Source of the DNA: Escarpia spicata
Lineage: Eukaryota > Annelida > Polychaeta > Sabellida > Siboglinidae
Assembly: GCA_963995525.1 (NCBI GenBank)
Contig: OZ023216.1
Location: 39,685,719 to 39,749,718, forward strand
Reading direction: 5' to 3'
DNA: 64,000 nt
The notes under the pieces are model-generated. The model saw only the letters and a program-made list of their open reading frames with translations. It was not told the origin of the DNA and did not search any database. Of this stretch, positions 45,938 through 60,098 are shown piece after piece (position 1 is the stretch's first letter; each line of letters begins with the position of its first letter). The position numbers and the translations under genes are program-made.

Positions 45938-47572
45938 TGAAGTGATCGATATCGTCTTGCTTTGAACAAAACGACATATTGTAGCGCTTGTTTGCGTTGT
46001 CGGTCGACAGCACCAACGCGGCGTGACCGCGGGCATATATAGGGCAGTAGATGTTGAAGGGGAAGACCGAACTTAAATGGATAGTGTTAAGAGAGCTCGA
46101 AAGGACAGGGGTGAAGAACACAATTTATAGAATCACATATATGCATTTAAAAGAATAACAACAACAAAACGATATAATTGACGTGAATGGCTATCAAACA
46201 CCACCCACCACGCTACCCAGTTCTATTTCCTCATATCCACAACAGCTTGAGGGCGTCAGTTCCACTCTTTCTGCGGCACCACAGAAACACTTTATTTTGA
46301 GCAACGTAGTGAAAAAGCTAATTACCAGCTACCATAGCAAAAACATATAATGCTCTGTGTTCTTGGGCATTGCGATTTTGTGTAACACATCGTATGAACG
46401 CCCCATTTATCTTCTAATCTAGCATAGACAATGCAGCCACAGTTTATCTGGGTGAACGAAATATAATTTAGTTTTATCTCAGATCGGTAATGCCGGTGTT
46501 TTATTGTTTCCATACCCGTTGTGGAGTCTAATTTACAAGTTCACGTTTTCAGGGATGTGAAATGTTGTATTAAGCCAACATTATTTTGTACATTTGGAAA
46601 TCTAAAGCAGAAGTCGGACGTAATTTTTGGTAGACTAACTCCCACTGACGTGCGTTCAAGTGCTTCGAGCACACGTGTGCGCGTGTGTGTGCATGTGTGT
46701 GCATGTGTGTGCATGTGTGTGCATGTGTGTGCATGCGTGCGTGCATGTGCGCGTGCGTGCTTTGTGTTCGTGCGTGCGTTGTATGCATGTACGTGTGTGC
46801 ATTCGTGCGTGCATGTGTGTGTGTGTGTGTGCGTGTGCCAATTTTCGCCAGTCGAAACTTTACTATTTGTGGATATATTTATTGTATACAAAAGTATGAC
46901 ATCAATGTACGTTCTAACGTACTACACATCAATGTATCGTTGTCACCCAGCATTAATTGTGCATCTAATAAACATAAACACATTAACAAATCCTTGGTAT
47001 TAACGTAAGCTCTTTTAATAGACATTTAGTGTTAATCAATACTAAACATGTACGCCCATAACATTGTGAGACAGATCAACAGTAACTAGTTTCCCGTTTG
47101 AAACAACGCTGACCGTAACATCTTAGCACCTGTGTGTTATATCACCAACAATGGGTTAGACAAGGGTTTACATATTTTTTTACATTTCTACACATTAATC
47201 TCCACAGAAATATAAATCTCAACGAATGAACAGTTAAGTCGTAATGATACTTATTAATGCAAAACAAAATTGACCTTTCACTTCACCAAATAATTACACA
47301 TATTATTTTGTCAAATATCATATATCACAATCCGGCATCACCCAATGTCGTCAGACGCCCTTAGTCACCAATGTCTATCACTGTATAACATATATATATT
47401 GAGTATTCCATTCGAACTTCACTGTGTGTGTGTGTGTGCGTGTGTGTGTGTGTATGTGTGTATGTGTGTGTGTGAGTGGGTGTGAGTGTGTGTGTGTGAG
47501 TGTGTGTGGGCGTGTGTATGTGGGCGTGTGTATGCGTGCGTGCGTGCGCGCGTGTGTGTGAACGAGAGTGAG

Positions 47573-48839
47573 CGAGTGAGTGAGTGAGTGGGTGGGTGAG
47601 TGGGTGAGTGGGTGAGTGGGCGAGTGGGCGAGTGGGCGAGTGGGCGAGTGGGCGAGTGGGCGAGTGGGCGGGTGGGCGAGCGAGAGAGCGAGTGAGCGAG
47701 TGGGCGAGTGGGCGAGTGGGCGAGTGGGCGGGTGGGCGGGTGGGCGGGTGAGCGGGTGAGCGGGTGAACGGGTGAGCGGGTGAGCGGGTGAGCGGGTGAG
47801 CGGGTGAGCGGGTGAGCGGGTGAGCGGGTGAGCGGGTGAGCGGGTGAGCGGGTGAGCGGGTGAGCGGGTGAGTGGGTGAATGGGTGAGTGGGTGAATGGG
47901 CGAGTGGGCGAGTGGGTGAGTGGGCGAGTTGGTGAGTGAGCAAACGTGTGAGTGAGTGAGTGAGTGAGTGAGTGAGTGAGTGAGTGAGTGAGTGAGTGAG
48001 TGAGTGAGTGAGTGGGTGGGTGAGTGGGTGGGTGGGTGGGTGGGTGGGTGGGTGGGTGGGTGAGTGAGTGAGTGAGTGAGTGAGTGAGTGAGTGAGTGAG
48101 TGAGTGAGTGAGCGAGTGAGCGAGTGAGCAAGGTAGCGAGGGAGCGAGGGAGCGAGGGAGTGGGTGGGTGAGTGGGTGAGTGGGTGAGTGGGTGAGTGGG
48201 TGAGTGGGTGAGTGGGTGAGTGGGTGGGTGAGTGAGTGAGTGAGTGAGTGAGTGAGTGAGTGAGTGAGTGAGTGAGTGAGTGAGTGAGTGAGTGAGTGAG
48301 TGAGTGAGTGAGTGAGTGAGTGAGTGAGTGAGTGAGAGAGTGAGTGAGTGAGTGAAAGAGAGAGTGAGTGAGTGTGTGTGTGGGTGAGTGAGTGAGTGAG
48401 TGAGTGAGTGAGTGAGTGAGTGAGTGAGTGAGTGAGTGAGTGAGTGAGTGAGTGAGTGAGTGAGTGAGTGAGAGAGTGAGAGATTGAGAGAGTGAGAGAG
48501 TGAGAGAGTGAGTGAGTGAGTGAGTGAGTGAGTGAGTGTTTGAGTGAGTGAGTGAGTGAATGAGTGAGTGAGTGAGTGAGTGAGTGAGTGAGTGAGTGAG
48601 TGAGTGAGTGAGTGAGTGAGTGAGTGTGTGAGTGAGTGAGTGAGTGAGTGAGTGAGTGAGTGAGTGAGTGAGTGAGTGAGTGAGTGAGTGAGTGAGTGAG
48701 TGAGTGAGTGAGTGAGTGAGTGAGTGAGTGAGTGAGTGAGTGAGTGAGTGAGTGAGTGAGTGAGTGAGTGAGTGAGTGAGTGAGTGAGCGAGCGAGCGAT
48801 CGAGCGAGTGAGCGATCGAGCGAGTGAGTGAGTGAGTAA
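47573..48839. repeat. Expanded GTGA minisatellite downstream of gene C
   Basis: About 1.27 kb at the position equivalent to 21985-22394. It is made of GTGA runs mixed with 8-base higher-order blocks such as GAGTGGGC and GAGCGGGT (about 47590-47940) and GAGTGGGT blocks. The 506-codon minus frame across it is a product of the 4-base period and the lack of stops. Confidence 0.95.
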
Positions 48840-48927
48840 ATTAATGCGTGCGTGCGTGCGTGCGTGTGGCTCTACAAACAATCATGTTGATGCTATCACA
48901 ATCAATACTATGTTTGTCTGAACAAGA

Positions 48928-48933
48928 TTTATT
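48928..48933 (-). promoter_or_regulatory. Poly(A) signal AATAAA of gene C
   Basis: AATAAA on the minus strand, 34 bases past the TGA of gene C. This is the same position as in gene B. Confidence 0.6.
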
Positions 48934-48967
48934 TAATTTAATTCAAACCCGGCTTGACTATCTATCG

Positions 48968-51900
48968 TCAAAAGTCAACAGTATCACATGATCCATACAT
49001 CTCAATGTGACACTTCCCGTCCCCATCGCACACCATCCGATTGTCCCGCCCCAGAGACACGGACTCGGCGATCTCCTCGGTCCCACTGTCCGTCGGGTCC
49101 ATGCATATGACGGTATCCGTGCACCAGCTCACCGGGAGGCAGCTGCTCGACTCGCCAGGTTCCGCCGCCTCACCTCCGCCGTCTTCGTGGCCGAGAAGGA
49201 CATCCCTGGCCACAGCAGGTTCACGACGATCTAACTCAGTCTCAGTAACAGCGCCGACTGTAACTGTCGCGTCCGTCCGGACTATAGCAAACAGACAAAC
49301 GATCTTAACATACGACCAGTTCAAACCGAACGTTTTGTATTGAGCACAGCATACGTTTGCTTATAGGAACATGTTGGGATTTGGTCAAAGGATTGTTTAT
49401 ATCCGGGATTGGGATTTCAGAAGAACAATTGTAGATGAACTGAACAAGTACGAATGAAAAATTGGGCCTTTCAGTATATCCAGACATGATTCACATTATG
49501 GGTTTTTGTTAATAATACAACTGAATTTTGAAGAAATGCAATATCAATTGATGTAGTAGTGTTTATCATCAATGCTTGCCTTTCCAAACACAATTCATCC
49601 AGAAGGTAGTTATGTAGTGGCGATAACAGTAAGAGCAGCAACTACAGCAGGTTTCTGTGTCGGTGTTGAAAGGTCTCGTTCTAAATAGACTCACATATGC
49701 CACTAGTTCCAAAACAAGTTTCCATGAAAATCAGATTATTAATGGAGCGTGAGTCGTGTCGTGGTCATCTAGGAAAATAATTCGTCGAAATAGAATAGAA
49801 ACCTATATTTATACAAACTAGTTGTATCTGCCAAAATAACACGGTGATACATGTGTGTCCTACCTTGAGTGCGTATGTTGTAACTTCCGGAACATTTCGT
49901 TCTGCTGCAAAGATTGCTGGTGCAAGAGCGAATCACCTCAGCCTTTGACTCCAACACATGTCGCAGTTCTTTGTGGTTCTTGAACACCAGCATGCCGATA
50001 ACGGCCCCCAGTAGTGCCGCTATCCCACCCAACGCTATGGTGATGTACAGGGTCGTGGAGACGGAGTTGAATTCAGTGCTAGCGGCTGCAAGAAACGAGT
50101 GATATATTAAATAACATATTGAATAATGTAGGCTTTAAACGGCTTAACCAGACAAGTGACTGAAAACTACACAAAAATACATCGAATACACACACATGCA
50201 CGCACGCACGCACACGCTCGTTCGAATCATGCGCATGCACGCACGTGTGCGTGCGTACACACACAAATCCATTGCACTTTAATAAAACGATATATCAATT
50301 TTACATACGTCTACAACCAAACTTCGTAGTTGGGTTTAATCAAAAACTTACGTGAGCGAAAAATGAACAACTCGGAACACGTCCAAAACAGGAAACTCTT
50401 CGGGCGCTAGCAACCTCACGGCTCGTCCTATCCCAACGATCTTGGTACCATTCGAAAGGATGCACCACTTTCTGTTATTCTACCGTCAACTAGATTTCTC
50501 TGTAACCGTTCATAGACCACCTATAAACGGACCTACAATCGTGATGTTTTCGGTGTTCCGTACGGTTCGGAACGATGTTGGCGGCGGGTACTCAGTACAC
50601 AAAACTTCCGATTGCCGCTCTGTTTTCCTCATTTGCATATGTTCAGATAGTGGTGCCTCAATCTGTAGATTCACAGTGTCAAAGACACCGGAACCGGCGC
50701 GGTTGTAGGTCCGTTTATAGTTTATTTAAGGAACGATTGTCTGGAAACCATTGATACGTTTGAATGACAGAAAGCGTAAGCTTTCAAACGATATCAAGAT
50801 TGGTGGGATCGGACGAACGTTAATGGCATTAGAAAAGGTGTTCTTGGGACGTGTTTTCGGTTGTTCATTTGTCGGTCGCTTATCTCTTTTTACTGTAACA
50901 TGATTTAAATATGTTATCACTCTATATATTTCTGAGAAGAAGCTGAACTTACCAGGATCACTAACTGTTGAAGGAATGTGTGTCTCGTCGTCAAGATCAA
51001 CGGTTGAAGTCAGGAAGCAATGGGTGAAAGTATAGTCTACGGTCATGTTACAGACCGGAGTGTAAAAGTTAACTCGCTGTGTGAGCAGTCCGTCTATCGA
51101 TACCTCTAGCCAGTACTCCGAGTTGAAAGTGAGCGAAGTCAGGCGGAACGTCATTAGCTAAAACAACAACACAATTCGTTAGTTGGCGCTTTACATAATT
51201 TGGTGAGTTACCAACACCGGTCTATCTATGATAGATAAGTGGTGACTATCATCTTTAAATATTATAGTAACCTAGATTAACCATGGCTAATTGTGTGGCT
51301 GCATCATTTTCCTTCACAAGAGAGCGTGGAATCAATGTAGGTCCTATTACTACAGCCAACTTGGGTAATCAATTAAATTATCTCTCAAATTAAAAATGAG
51401 TAGTCTTTCATTTTATAGAAAGTATTCGAACACTCTGTGAAGTTCGATTATATTGGCACAAGTCAAACAAATAAGTGTTTACGAATGTAACACAGTGTTT
51501 CCATTTATAACCGCCAAAATAAGTCCCCTGTGTAGCAGCCCGTGTGGTCGTCTGTACTGTACAGCCTAATAGCATGATAATGTCAGTCAAATGGTCAGTT
51601 TTACTTTCACCGTGTTAGTCTATCCCATTTAGCATGGCGAGCACCTGTTGGTGGTGTGCGGCTAACCAGCGAAAGTAGATAATCATATGTATTATTTTGC
51701 GGGTCTTGTGGGTTTCCCTTACGTATTTTATAGACGTGTAACCCTCAGCGGCGACACGCATATCAAACTACATTTAAAATTATGCACAACTAACCATTTT
51801 AACTGTAGCCTTAATCGACGTGACGGACTGTTGACTTCGCAACCCACAAGGTGGCACCACCGACGCAACAACCTGGCAAGACACGCGATTCCACCTCACG

Positions 51901-53538
51901 TTATAGCTGGTTGGCCGAATATCCATCGGCTGCGTCCAAGTGACCAGCGCCTGGACGCTGGTGTCCGCCATAACGTCAAAGTTGACCAAAACCTTCAAAT
52001 CTGGCACGGGCGCAGCTACATCCGGTGTCCCCAGTTGCACCGAGGAGGCCGGGGTCTCGGATTGGGGCGGAGGAGGAGGTTTCCGGTCGGCGCGCGACGA
52101 AGGCCGAATCGGCAGATGAGGGTCCTCGTAATCTTCGTAGTCATACTCCGACCCGTCCTCGTAGTAGTCGTCGATAGCTATAGGATTATTAGATTCAAGA
52201 TTCAATAACTTTATTATCCGTTTAAAACATAGCATTAAAGCGGACACGTTGCTACCACATATCTATATATACACCAGTGGCTGCTACTCATAGGAATGCC
52301 AGTAATAAAACTGGAAATACACAAACAATTGGTAGTACACATTATAGTCAGCATTAAAGTTGTGTAACAAAATACACTCACCACAAAATACTTCATACAT
52401 ACTCTGAAAACGATTTACTTAAAACTAGCATTTAAGATTAAAATGGCTGAGGACATAAGGGATTTCTTTAAAAGGTTTTTTGTTGCTAATGGTACCTTTA
52501 AACGTCTCGCTGACCGAATTTTCTGGACAGCTGCATTCAGATGATGGACAAGATTGTAACATATCTTAGTAGCTTAAAGTGTATGCAATGCAGCTTTATA
52601 TAAACTGGACAGCTGTCTCTGAGCAGAACCAATCAGTTTGCTATCTGTATTGATAATACGTGCGAGCTTTGTTGTATTCTTGCGTGGGATATTGCCGATC
52701 CACGCTATTATATTAAATGCTAACTTAATTCTAACAACCCCCTGCACAAGTATACATTGCTAGAAAATTAAACATTAATACAGACATAGGGGGGTATAGG
52801 GGGCCTGGGGGCACATTCCCGTAGACATTTGTAACTTTGCGTGCCCGTAGATCTTTTTGAATGCGCCAACGTGACCATGCCCCTTAGACCGTTGAAATGT
52901 ACCCCCGTTCAGGTTACAATAAGGTGAAGTTACGCCGACGCGACGGTGACAAATTTTCGACAGCACCCGTCCCCAGCGTGTTTGATATCATAGTCTAGCC
53001 AGCCGTGAGCAAGCGGTGAAGCTGAAGATTTAAAAAATCCGGCGGCGAGGCGGTGAAAAAAAAAAATTCAACAGCACCCCCTCGATGTCACCAGTTGAAC
53101 GGAGCAGCGAGATGGGGTTACGGCGCCACGACAACGACAAATGTTAACTTTCTGTTCGGCTGCCAGTGGAGGTTTTGTGCCCCCCCTAGACTCGGTTTTT
53201 TTATCCGCCCCTGAATTAAGAGAACGGTTATCGGACTTATAAGTTACCTTCTGTGGTTCTGTGTTAGAGAGCGGAAACAACAGAGGTGAAGAGCTGTGAT
53301 TGAGTAAGTAGGCATAAGTCAATGTATGACGGAAGTACGCATACATATTCTCGAGTTTAACGTGACAGAACTCAATAGAGAGAAGCCCAGAACAAGACAG
53401 TAGACTATCTCCCACAGTCAGCTAATGCAAACGCATACTGTGAGGGTGTACTCCGGTCTTAACTAATTGGTAATTACGGTAGATCATGGGTTTGATAATG
53501 ATCTTGAAACCTTTTCTTGACACAGTGGGTGCTCAACA

Positions 53539-53613
<75 letters not shown>

Positions 53614-55956
53614 TGTGTGGGGGTGTGTGCGTGCGTGCGTGCGTGTGCGTGTGCGTGCGCATGCAATTGTGTTTTGTTTCACTACATACGTCAAATGGTT
53701 TACCTTGTGCGTGTGGTTAGATGTTACTGAGTGTATCAGAATGTCATATTATCTTTTACTCAAAAAGCGATACCTACACTACTTTAAAAACACGCGACGA
53801 CAGTTTGTCTTAAAGAAATTATCCACTGTAAAATGTTAGTCTAACCTCTCGTAATCACAACAGAAAACAGAGAATAAAACACATTTTTAGAATAACGAGA
53901 TCCTGAAGAATGTACTCACCCGCTGGCGGCGTGTAGCCTGGCGGGGGATAGGCGGGGGTGGTTGCAGCTGCAACCCCATCGGACACAACGGCGATTAACC
54001 TGAAGGCGACGTCTTTGAAGAGGTAGTGAGTGCCGTCCACTTTCGCCAGGTGTTCCAGAGTCTTCACAAGACAACGAGAACGAACCATAGTATGCCTCTA
54101 CATTCTGACATGACGAGAACCATTTTCATCGCAAGTGATATTCAACATCCGCCTCATATTTTTCTTAAGTAATAATACTAATAATTTACACAGAATTAAC
54201 TATTAATTGAACATTCCTATGACAGGCTTCCGATTGAATAGACTGTAAGAGGACGCGTGGTGTAATTTAATTGTGTTGTAGCTTCAAGGGGGTACAGTTG
54301 GAGGTTGGAGGTTTCAAGGGGGTGCAGTCGGAGGATTTTGTGGTGCCTTGTGGGATTGCAGGCAGAGATGTATCAAATTAACACATATAAAAAGCAATGG
54401 AGTTGGGAAATGAACACTAGTTTCAGTGAAATACAACAGTAAGTTATGCCTAGTTACAAAAAGAGCGTACAGGAAATAATACAAATTTAAAGGTTAACAA
54501 ATAAGAAATGAGACATTATAATTATTTCTAAGAACAGTTAGGTGAAGCTGGCAGTGATACGGACGGTTTCCATAGTTCCGTAGTGACATTGACTATGACG
54601 GCAACAATGTCGACGGAGATTGGAGGTGGGAGGTTTCAAGGGGGTGCAGTCGGAGATTTTTGTGGTGCCTAGTGGGATTGCAGTCAGAGATCTCAAGAGA
54701 GGGTGTTGTAGATTTTATAGGGAGTGTCAAAGGGGGTGCAATTACAGGTTTTATTTGGAGCCTCAGATGAGTGCAGTTGTCTTTTGCAAAAGGAGGGTCC
54801 AGTTGTCTGGTGCAAAGGAGGGTGTAGTTGCCTGGTGCAAAGGAGGGAGCAGTTATCTGGTGCAAAGGAGGGTGCACTTGTTTGTTGCAAAGGAGGGTGC
54901 AGTTGTATGGTTCAAAGGAGGGTGCAGTTGTCTTGTGCAAAGAAGGGTGCGGTTGTCTGTTGAAAAGGAATGTGCAGTTGTCTGGTGCAAAGGAGGGTGC
55001 AGTTGTCTGGTGCAAAGGAGCCAGCAGTTGTCTGGTGCGAAGGAGAGTGCAGTTGTCCTTTGCAAAGGAGGGTGCAGTTGTCTGGTGCAAAGAAGGGTGC
55101 AGTTGTCTGTTGAAAAGGTGAGTGCAGTTGTCTGGTGCAAAGGAGGGAGCAGTTGTCTGGTGCAAAGGAGGGAGCAGTTGTCTGGTGCAAAGGAGGGAGC
55201 AGTTGTCTGGTGCAAAGGAGGGTGCAGATGGGTTTTTGGGAGTCTGCATTAGCAGGTCGAAAAGCGCACTACTCAAATGAACAACGATACGCACATGTAA
55301 CAAATTAACAAACATAAAAAGCAGTGGAGTTGGGAAGTGGTCACTAGTTTCAGTGAAATACAACAGTAAGCTACGCCTACTTACAGAAAGGACAGTTAAA
55401 ATAAGTTGGCAATGACACGGACGGTTTCCGTAGTTCCGTAGTGACATTGACTATGGTGGCAACAACGACGACGATGATATAGGTATGACGACATGTGCGT
55501 ACGAACCCCCCATGGGGTAAAATAGTTCCTCTTGGACGAAAAAAGGCTTCAGTCGTAACGTTACAAATTTGTGCAGACTTACCGAGCAAAGGTATATCCA
55601 GTCTGCAGTCTCCTGATGTCGCCAAAACAACGCGTAGACGAGAATGTCTGGACTGTGTCCACTCCGAGACACTGGTGATGTCCATCCAATGATCAGCTGC
55701 GAATGACCGACAGCTAGGAAGACGGGGGTCGGGTCAAATGTCAACGATGCAGGGATGGTCTGCGTATCTGCGGACACGACAATCATTAAAAGTAAGAAAA
55801 AAACACGTTGTCCCTGAAAGAATTTATCACATCAGAAATACTTTATACAAATCATATAGGTGTATTGTGTTTTTTTCTATAAAAACAAGTTGACCAGTAT
55901 GATGAAAATATAATACTGATAATATACTACTACTAATAATAATAATAATACTACTG

Positions 55957-56017
<61 letters not shown>

Positions 56018-58442
56018 AACTAATAATAATAATAATTATTATTATTATATAATTATAATTATATTAATAGTATTTATTATCATATAGCTGATTATCATTT
56101 ATATTAATAACTGGCCAATGGAATTGTAAAATATTGTTTGCATAAATTATATATTGTTAATATTAAGTATTTTACTTGTTAGCAATCTACTGGTTGTCCT
56201 TACCTTGCTGGGTGTAGGCTACGTTGTGAATTAAAATGGTTTAAAATAAAAAAACATGCCAGACTGAATAGTCGGCAGTACTGGTATAAATACTCGGCGG
56301 AGAGTACTGTCCGGGCGTTCACTAAGACGAGATATGGGAGTGAGTGCCACGCTTCGGACAATGGATCGCGGAGGTGTTAATATTCTCGAGTCGACCTGAC
56401 GGTGCTCAACGAAGTGCGAGGTCAAGAGCAAGACTACAGAGTATTTAGCCAGGGGAACGCCCATTGTTGCGGCACATTTCGCCCTTAATTAATTGGATTT
56501 GATAATGATCTAGTAGTTAGACTTTCCTGCTCTGGTGAGTCAATCACTATACACCAATACGTGGAGTCTAAGTCTACACAAGTGGTCGACTTACCTTCGT
56601 CGTGAAGTTCCGTGAAGTTGCAGGCGGCGCGACACCCAGGTGGCTGAAATTAGACAATTGTATTAGACGACAAACATTTAAATACACATTTCACGCCGTA
56701 TTTCTTTACTGTTGGTTCGAGAGGATGGTTTCATTAGTGACTGAACGATCGGCTCGCGACAACGAGCAAAACACTTGAATGCAGACATAACGTAAGCTCA
56801 AACCAGTGGGACGCAGTGGAACACAACAGCTTTGTCATCTGAGTGTATTGTTTTTATTTGAGTAGCTAACTGAACGTGTGTACGAGTTTATGGGACCTGC
56901 GAGTGTACGACTGAATGGACGAACGGACGAACAAACTAACGCATGAACGAACGAACGAACAAACAAACGAACGAACAAACGGACAAACGAATGTTTACTT
57001 TATTTTGATTTATTGCTTTTTTGGCTTTTTATAATTGTTTTGTACATGTTTTATATCAACGTTGCACTATGACTTTACTTATTTATTATAAATATACCTT
57101 TAATAATTATCTTTAAACAAAATGTTTTTAGATTTAATATATTATCATATAATCGTTTGAGTTAATTTTTCATCATTTCATAACTTATCAATGACGCGCA
57201 TGTATATAGGTATGTATTTTAAGCGCCTCCGAATGGATTTAGCTGGATTTATGTTCCGGTAAGTATTTTATTATTGTATTATTATAACGCTCTAACAACT
57301 CACACATATAAAGTCGTTGTGGATGTCGCACACGTGACTCCAGGCTTCATGTGACGTGTATAGCTTCTCACACATCTTCCAACACTGAACGCGAACGAAA
57401 CATTCATAACAATTATATTCTGAAATGCGAAACAGTTTAGGCCACACAGCAAAGTATATTGTGTTCGCAGGAGCCTGTGCATGAAAGAGAACACGAAGCA
57501 ACACGAACAAATACACCCATGAAATATGTGATTGTTCATTATTTCAAGTAATAAATAATGCTATGTTGGTAAAGTTAGCTGCATAAACATGCATGTCAAA
57601 CAATTAGAGTATTACGTATTATTACACGAGTTACATTGTATTGTTGCGTGTATATTTACCATAGTACAACCAGCGTCATCGTCGCATGCCGAGTCAGTGG
57701 CTGGCGCTTCCAAGAACTACGACAGAAGAGAATGTAAACAAGCGTAATGACGGAGCAAACCCTTTACACATTTCAACAACAAAAATAAACTGATTATGAT
57801 TCACAATCGACAGTGAAATGCAACGGGTATTCCTTTCTCGACTGCCAATACCCACGTAGAAGTAGAACAACCGAAGATTGAGACTCAATTATTATAAACA
57901 GGAAAAGACATCCATCACAACCAGATTTAAACGTCGCTGTCTTGTCTTGTGTCGAGACAGCCCACGCGCGCGTACACTATTAATCGACGCAATATTCGGG
58001 TATGGAATATTGTACAATGTGTCTCGAGTGATCGATTGCGCCGCATATATGTCCGAGGTCGCATTGTTTAATACTCAATATCCCGAATACATTCTCCCAG
58101 TCCATTGAAACTAGGCGGGATTAGCCGTGATCAGCAAAAACGGTGTTGACAGTAAAGGGGTAAATTCCTTTGATTGGAGAAGGACACAGGGCGTATTACC
58201 GACCATTGGGGCGTTCTTTCAAAACGCAGCAAGCTCAAGCAAATTTGCGATATTATAATATCGTCCCGTTGTATTTCCAAAAGTCATACTGATGCTTAGT
58301 ATTTCGAAATATGTTGGAAAGAACATACCTTTCTCACGCAGCTGGATTGGCATCTCACAACTATGATCCAACCGGCTTCATCTAAACACACGGTGCCTTG
58401 CATCACGACAAAAGTGACACAGACAAAGAACAACCACGACAT
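48968..58442 (-). CDS. anos1-like: Anosmin-1-like single-pass membrane protein, copy C (complete, 10 exons)
   Basis: Complete gene with the same 10-exon structure. Exons in transcript order are 58329-58442, 57660-57716, 57304-57474, 56595-56643, 55583-55767, 53920-54061, 51795-52177, 50953-51157, 49864-50085 and 48968-49281. All splice dinucleotides and phases are preserved and the length is again 613 residues. By eye it differs from copies A and B at about 21 residues and only about 8 silent coding sites. Nine of the replacements lie in the last exon and four in the membrane exon. The ectodomain cysteines, FN3 core residues and acidic Tyr cluster are unchanged. It is probably a functional paralogue, but the high share of replacement changes means relaxed constraint is possible. 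Confidence 0.82.
53541..53664. repeat. TG microsatellite in intron 6, gene C
   Basis: Counterpart of the A and B tracts, shorter and without most of the TATG interruptions. Confidence 0.93.
54771..55228. repeat. 25-bp minisatellite in intron 5, gene C
   Basis: Again about 18 units, but the order differs. The unit beginning GGACC is missing and one extra GGAGC-type unit is present near the right end. Confidence 0.93.
55923..56032. repeat. CTA/TAA trinucleotide tract in intron 4, gene C
   Basis: Longer and purer CTA run than in A or B, with a rearranged TAA block at its left end. Confidence 0.9.
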
Positions 58443-59391
58443 TCTGATGGATACACAAGTATTGCCCTAACGAGACGATCTCTGTCTCGGCGCCGTTGTG
58501 GTGTCTCCATCAGTGTGGTTGCTGCATTTTATACCCGAATATCGCAACACACGTGCCTTACCAAAACTGCGCCTTGTCCAATCTCGTGGGTGTGAACGAA
58601 GCCATTCACTCGCCGGGGTCAGTTACTCGCCAAATGCTGACCAAACTGTTGCAGAGTTCCTAAGCGGATTACTTGAGCAGTTGAGCAGATGTCTGAGCTT
58701 CGATAGCCCAGAAAGAATGGAGACCGGTGAAACGACACTCGCGAAAACTTCCACCACGTGGGCTATGAAAATTGCAACTGCGTCGACCTCTTGGCGATGT
58801 AATTGGGGTAAATGAGTCGTTTATGCGATGTATTGATAGCTTCCATTGCCAGAACTTACTTGTAATTTATAGATAAACGAACGTATCATGCTTGTCCCCT
58901 TTTCAGCGCATTCCAAAGCGCAAGGGGTATATTTATTGAAGATGTTCGCAGCAGACATTAAAAACGAAAACATAAATTTGTAATGCCGAATACACGCCAA
59001 AGATAGTATACTTTTTAAAGTACTGTAATATAAGCAATATCAAAACGTGTTGAATATAACTTTCGGTGTATACTACTATTGAATTGGAGTAAAAATATGT
59101 ATATTGTAAATACTTGTAAAACAATAGAAAATGCGTCGTAACCCGGGTGGGGGGTTGACTCCACGAATATCTGTGTGGCGCTGGATATATGATTATCCTA
59201 CAATATTTCGGCAAGGGGTACTGCTGGAGTTTTTTATGAGCCTCAAGCGGGGTACAGTTGTTGTTTTGGTGAGCCACGGATGAGGGGCTGCGGTTGTCGT
59301 GTTTTTGGTGAGCCTCAAGTGGGGTGCAACTGAAAGGTGTTGGCGAGTCTACCATTCACTATGTTCTGATACCTATGACATATATTATAGT

Positions 59392-60046
59392 GCAATATAT
59401 CGCAATAATAATAATAATGTGTATTTACTCTACTTATTCCATCATGCTGTTTCTCTCACATCGTCTTCGTAAAGACTTGCTAACAGTTAACGTTATGGTA
59501 TGGTGGGTAATGCTAACAGGTTCGCTATTAGCCAAATGTCCACAAGTCACAGGGCTCTAGATGAACAGAATATTGCACTTATTTAGAATTGGCAAGTCTA
59601 CCGTTTGGAGGTAGAACTCATATTTTTCTTAATTTCCGGGGATAGTCTCACGATCTACCGCTTTAGTGCCAAAATCTACCATAAAACAGGTATTTCACGG
59701 TATTTTGTTTATTAATAATAAATATTCACAAACATATGGTAAATTCAAGTATTAAAAATAATTATTCCTTTTCAAACTACACAGCTTAACCAACATCGTA
59801 CGTGGAAAATACACACAATTGCAATAAACATACCCTACACTTAACAACTTTCAGTTCCCCCATGTCTTCCCCATTGTCATTGTAGCTCAATACTACTTGG
59901 GACCTAGGCATAGCGGTAACACTTTTGAAAGGACACTCTCGTTACTTACATCAGTAATTACTACTGGTATAAGGAACATTTACATAATAGGCTAATAAAC
60001 TTAAATCATCGTTCTGACCTATACTGTGTGATTGTGTGTTTGTGCG

Positions 60047-60098
<52 letters not shown>

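Noticed and set aside
47361..48881. 506-codon minus-strand open frame of Leu-Thr-His-Ser repeats
   Set aside because: It is the translation of a GTGA/GGTG minisatellite, has no start context or splice sites, and differs threefold in length from the copy at 21815-22438.
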